NCBI GenBank assembly: GCA_036310185.1
Contig: JAXJSH010000027.1
Coordinates: forward strand, 1-8,532
Source of the DNA: JALENY01 sp036310185
GTDB lineage: Bacteria; Bacillota; Clostridia; Lachnospirales; Lachnospiraceae
Direction of reading: 5' to 3'
Length of the DNA stretch: 8,532 bases
Of the stretch, positions 7,001 to 8,532 are shown piece by piece. Position numbers and translations under genes: made by a program. The stretch's first letter is position 1; each line of letters begins with the position of its first letter. The notes beneath the pieces were generated by a model. That model was given only the letters and a program-made list of their open reading frames with translations, searched no databases and was not told the DNA's origin.

Positions 7001-8391
7001 GAAGAACTGCCGGATCCATCCACGCCGCCGGAAGACAGACCGCCGGAGACCTCCACATCAACAGAACTTCCGCCCTCACCGTCAATTCCGGATGCGTCAA
7101 TCTCCACGTCAATATTTCCGCCGTTTTCCCCGCTTCCTTCAATTTCCACTTTGGGCACAGTCACAGTAACATTTCCGCTTCCACTGGTTTCCCCGCCTCC
7201 CACAACAGTGCTGCTGACAGAGCCATAGGTGGTAATATTGCCGTCATAACCAGCGGCACTGTCCAGATAATCCGCAATTTTATTCATACGGGAAGTGAGC
7301 GTTCCCACACCGGCTTCCGTATCTGCCATTGCATTGCTGAGCATTCCATTCAATTCATCCATCTGGTTCTGCAGTTTTGACAGCGTATCTTCGGAAAGAT
7401 TCAAGGCAATATACGGTTCCATCTGTCCCGCAATGCCGCCCACATCTTTTCTTCCATAGACCTCTGCTTTATTTTCACAGGCATAAACATAACCGCAATT
7501 GCGTCCCACGATTCCGCCGACATTGTATCCCACATGCTGATAGCCAATCGTGGCATAATTACTGCAGTTTTGCAAAATACCGGTGGAATATCCTGCAATG
7601 CCTCCGGTATCGGAAGATACACTGCTTGTATCCAGAGAAGCCAGATTTTTTATGCTGAGCAATGAATCAAAATTGATATCTGCAATATTTAAGGTGGGAT
7701 CAACACTTGTAATATTCACATAGGCGTCATTCTGGCAGGAACTTACCGTTCCCATATTATATCCCACAATTCCGCCTGTCCGATCCTGACCGAAAACCAC
7801 ACCGCGGGATTCGCAGTTCTCAATAACGCCGGAAGAAGCATTGATTCCTGCAATTCCGCCGATATTATCAGAACTTGAAACCGTTCCGTCAAAAGTACAC
7901 CCGCTCAGTCTGCCATAGTTTTCTCCTGCAATTCCGCCAGCCGTCTCACCGTCACCGGAAGGCACAATATCACCGGATATATTCAGATTGTTAATCTGTG
8001 CCGTTTCCTGCACATACCCAAAGAAACCGGCCGGACTTACACTGCCATCGATTTTCACACCGCTGATCGTAAAACCATTTCCCTCAAAGACACCGCCAAA
8101 AGAAAGAATCTGCCAAAATTCTGTACCGGCAAGGGAAATATCCGCCTGAAGAACAACCGTCTTACCCTGAGACCATGTATCAAGTCTGCAATGGTCCGCC
8201 AGACTGAGCAGATCTTCTGCCGTATTAATATAAACAGTTTCTGCGTTTTCGGCAGTCTCTGCAGTCCCTTCATCTGCGGAAGTCTCTGCAGCCCCATTTT
8301 CGCTGGCAAAAACCGGCTCTATTCCTGTCAGACTTAAAATCAGGACAAGCAACAGAACGGGAATCCGCATCTCTTTATTCCTTATTTTCAT
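4051..8391 (-). CDS. Large GLUG-repeat surface protein with membrane hairpin and duplicated C-terminal domain
   Basis: This 1446-residue exported protein probably works on the outer face of the cell. The ATG at 8391 is chosen because AAGGAG sits 6 bases before it and a signal peptide follows directly (hydrophobic core 11-28, likely cut after VFA at 29); the in-frame ATG 26 codons upstream has no such support. Order of parts: an acidic linker (30-52); a lead-in resembling the beta-helix cap of GLUG proteins (53-145); six GLUG modules with GGIAG/GGIVG cores at 152, 178, 206, 263, 292 and 318; a helical heptad region (about 333-381); a Gly/Ser-rich tract (395-475); a second helical region (476-540); five more modules at 573, 626, 655, 681 and 716; an InlB-B-like beta-grasp repeat (about 765-828); an unassigned domain (about 829-955). 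Then come two membrane helices (about 962-985 and 1004-1027) joined by a Lys/Arg-rich, presumably cytoplasmic loop, and two homologous domains (about 1035-1232 and 1240-1440). This topology puts both large regions outside. GLUG proteins are linked to adhesion or matrix roles, but this function is inferred. There is no LPXTG sorting signal. Confidence 0.9.
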   Translation of the reverse strand: MKIRNKEMRIPVLLLVLILSLTGIEPVFASENGAAETSADEGTAETAENAETVYINTAEDLLSLADHCRLDTWSQGKTVVLQADISLAGTEFWQILSFGGVFEGNGFTISGVKIDGSVSPAGFFGYVQETAQINNLNISGDIVPSGDGETAGGIAGENYGRLSGCTFDGTVSSSDNIGGIAGINASSGVIENCESRGVVFGQDRTGGIVGYNMGTVSSCQNDAYVNITSVDPTLNIADINFDSLLSIKNLASLDTSSVSSDTGGIAGYSTGILQNCSNYATIGYQHVGYNVGGIVGRNCGYVYACENKAEVYGRKDVGGIAGQMEPYIALNLSEDTLSKLQNQMDELNGMLSNAMADTEAGVGTLTSRMNKIADYLDSAAGYDGNITTYGSVSSTVVGGGETSGSGNVTVTVPKVEIEGSGENGGNIDVEIDASGIDGEGGSSVDVEVSGGLSSGGVDGSGSSSASGSVNASTQITLNTSLGGLTSAVNGMSSQMRMLNSEISGTAGAMTEDLQAISDKINEISDTVFNAMMGTDQEGDILEDTSEVDIDTVTFGKMASAKNTGTIYGDINVGGIAGAMAIEYELDPEDDLTADISGGQRRSYELKAIIQNCVNEGAVTAKRSYTGGICGRMNLGLITDCQNYGDIESENGDYAGGVAGVTGSTIRGSYAKCTLRGGSYIGGVVGNGTEAEDAASSSTVSGCYTVVAIDAYEQYVGAVSGGRDGTFIENYFVSEELGGMNGVSYTGAAQPVAFSGVQEIAPEEFHQFTLRFVIDEEVVKTVPFSYGDSFDEAVFPELPEKEGYYAEWDKTDLENLCFDTTVTAVYAPYVTALTAEASRSDGRSVFYLEGQFADGQSMTAETYTETPEDFDGVPDGFWEKLKTCLTSRSLGREILEQWKLEIPEDGLKEHTVHYRSDGNNEKHLAVYVSSGDGWNRVETESMGSYLTFPVEGNQVDMIVVSTVSAWWIWLIAAALVALLAAVILLLKKKRIKWNFNWKAENIKKRPVIIALAAVLFCALVMLILYFAFSDIKTDMDAYQLLKKTLDQTQQSMELSVQGKIGEENLEFTVHIDETELEDQKVICVEKNGMKLFYSDGVIFLENGDAYQISENYPDYTELPEQMLELYEHVEISREERDGTEVYVIEARENDAKSILNYLAPSVVNEFADTQTVTVSLASDGEHASAIEFQASGNLKSEGADAFSLEAVLILNPDSGEEANIPAAVKESILAGTENAVPFEDDLYRLLSAFGELNKREPLTADALLQVDCGPVVISDNIRLYQWMKDDLKIGSIQKNGVELYFTDNMICDRDGNVVTETEETGIEAAEILKFAYELCMSADLKCTRSGERYCYSLVLDEESIEKVVYTAAPSLKDLNVSFGEGSLTLEIEDDRMQSIQLSCAGTVPVMFSDVDAQVSVELTFEETAESAEIPEEVYQLLRGKESFSRKE

Positions 8392-8532
8392 CTTCCGCTC
8401 CTTCCCCGGTATCCGTACCGAATCTGTCTTCCAAAAGATTACTTCCTGCTGTTTCCATCTCATCTTCATTCACTGCAGTTCCCGAAATGAGATTCAGATT
8501 TACATCACCGTCCACAGTAGCATGAATCGTAC
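8375..8532 (-). CDS. C-terminal end of an upstream gene, partial
   Basis: An open frame enters from the right edge of the window and stops with TAA at 8375-8377, giving 51 residues. The visible part starts TIHATVDGDVNLNLISG and ends in an acidic tail, DENKE. The other two minus-strand frames close within about 11 codons of the edge or lack a ribosome binding site. The stop lies 17 bases inside the next gene, whose ribosome binding site (8398-8403) is embedded in this frame, the usual layout of translationally coupled genes. I do not recognise the family from this fragment. The acidic C-terminus resembles tails of exported or surface proteins, but that is weak evidence. Confidence 0.7.
   Translation of the reverse strand, partial: TIHATVDGDVNLNLISGTAVNEDEMETAGSNLLEDRFGTDTGEGAEDENKE

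Noticed and set aside
8392..8469. Longer N-terminus of the surface protein starting at 8469
   Set aside because: It would place 26 charged residues before the signal peptide, overlaps the upstream gene, and lacks the strong ribosome binding site present before 8391.

Overview
The window looks like chromosomal DNA of a low- to mid-GC anaerobic Firmicute, most likely a gut Clostridia or Lachnospiraceae member. The grounds are strong GGAGG-type ribosome binding sites, a clostridial-style Mrp with an N-terminal Cys cluster, a RhaS/LsrB-like solute-binding lipoprotein, and a large GLUG-repeat surface protein. No rRNA, tRNA, CRISPR array or transposase gene is visible, and the species is an inference.

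Layout. Positions 1-137 hold a perfect hairpin and a possible sporulation-type promoter. At 138-482 (+) lies a small gene for a Cys-containing Asp/Arg repeat protein, followed by a strong hairpin. From about 534 to 1200 there is a non-coding tandem array with an exact 64-bp period, then an imperfect 60/61-bp direct repeat (1203-1320). This intergenic region separates convergent genes. The minus-strand mrp gene (1521-2345) ends in a long hairpin terminator at 1397-1469 and has a good promoter near 2460-2488. Between mrp and the next gene is a short 26-bp tandem repeat (2498-2630). Its first unit is interrupted by a perfect 32-bp palindrome flanked by an 8-bp direct duplication. A terminator (2639-2676), the solute-binding lipoprotein gene (2745-3809, minus) and its own promoter (3851-3879) follow. 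The rest of the window is one 1446-residue surface protein gene on the minus strand (4051-8391). Its start overlaps the end of another reading frame that enters from the right edge (8375-8532), so the two probably form a translationally coupled operon.

How the genes work together. The four complete genes do not form one pathway: mrp is Fe-S housekeeping, the lipoprotein is a sugar or AI-2-like binding protein whose permease and ATPase are not in view, and the GLUG protein is a cell-surface or envelope protein. The most unusual content is structural: the 64-bp array, the palindrome inserted in a 26-bp array, the (Asp-Asp-Arg-Arg)n protein, and the architecture of the GLUG protein. That protein has a coil/Gly-Ser/coil segment interrupting its repeats, a two-helix membrane hairpin, and a duplicated C-terminal external domain.
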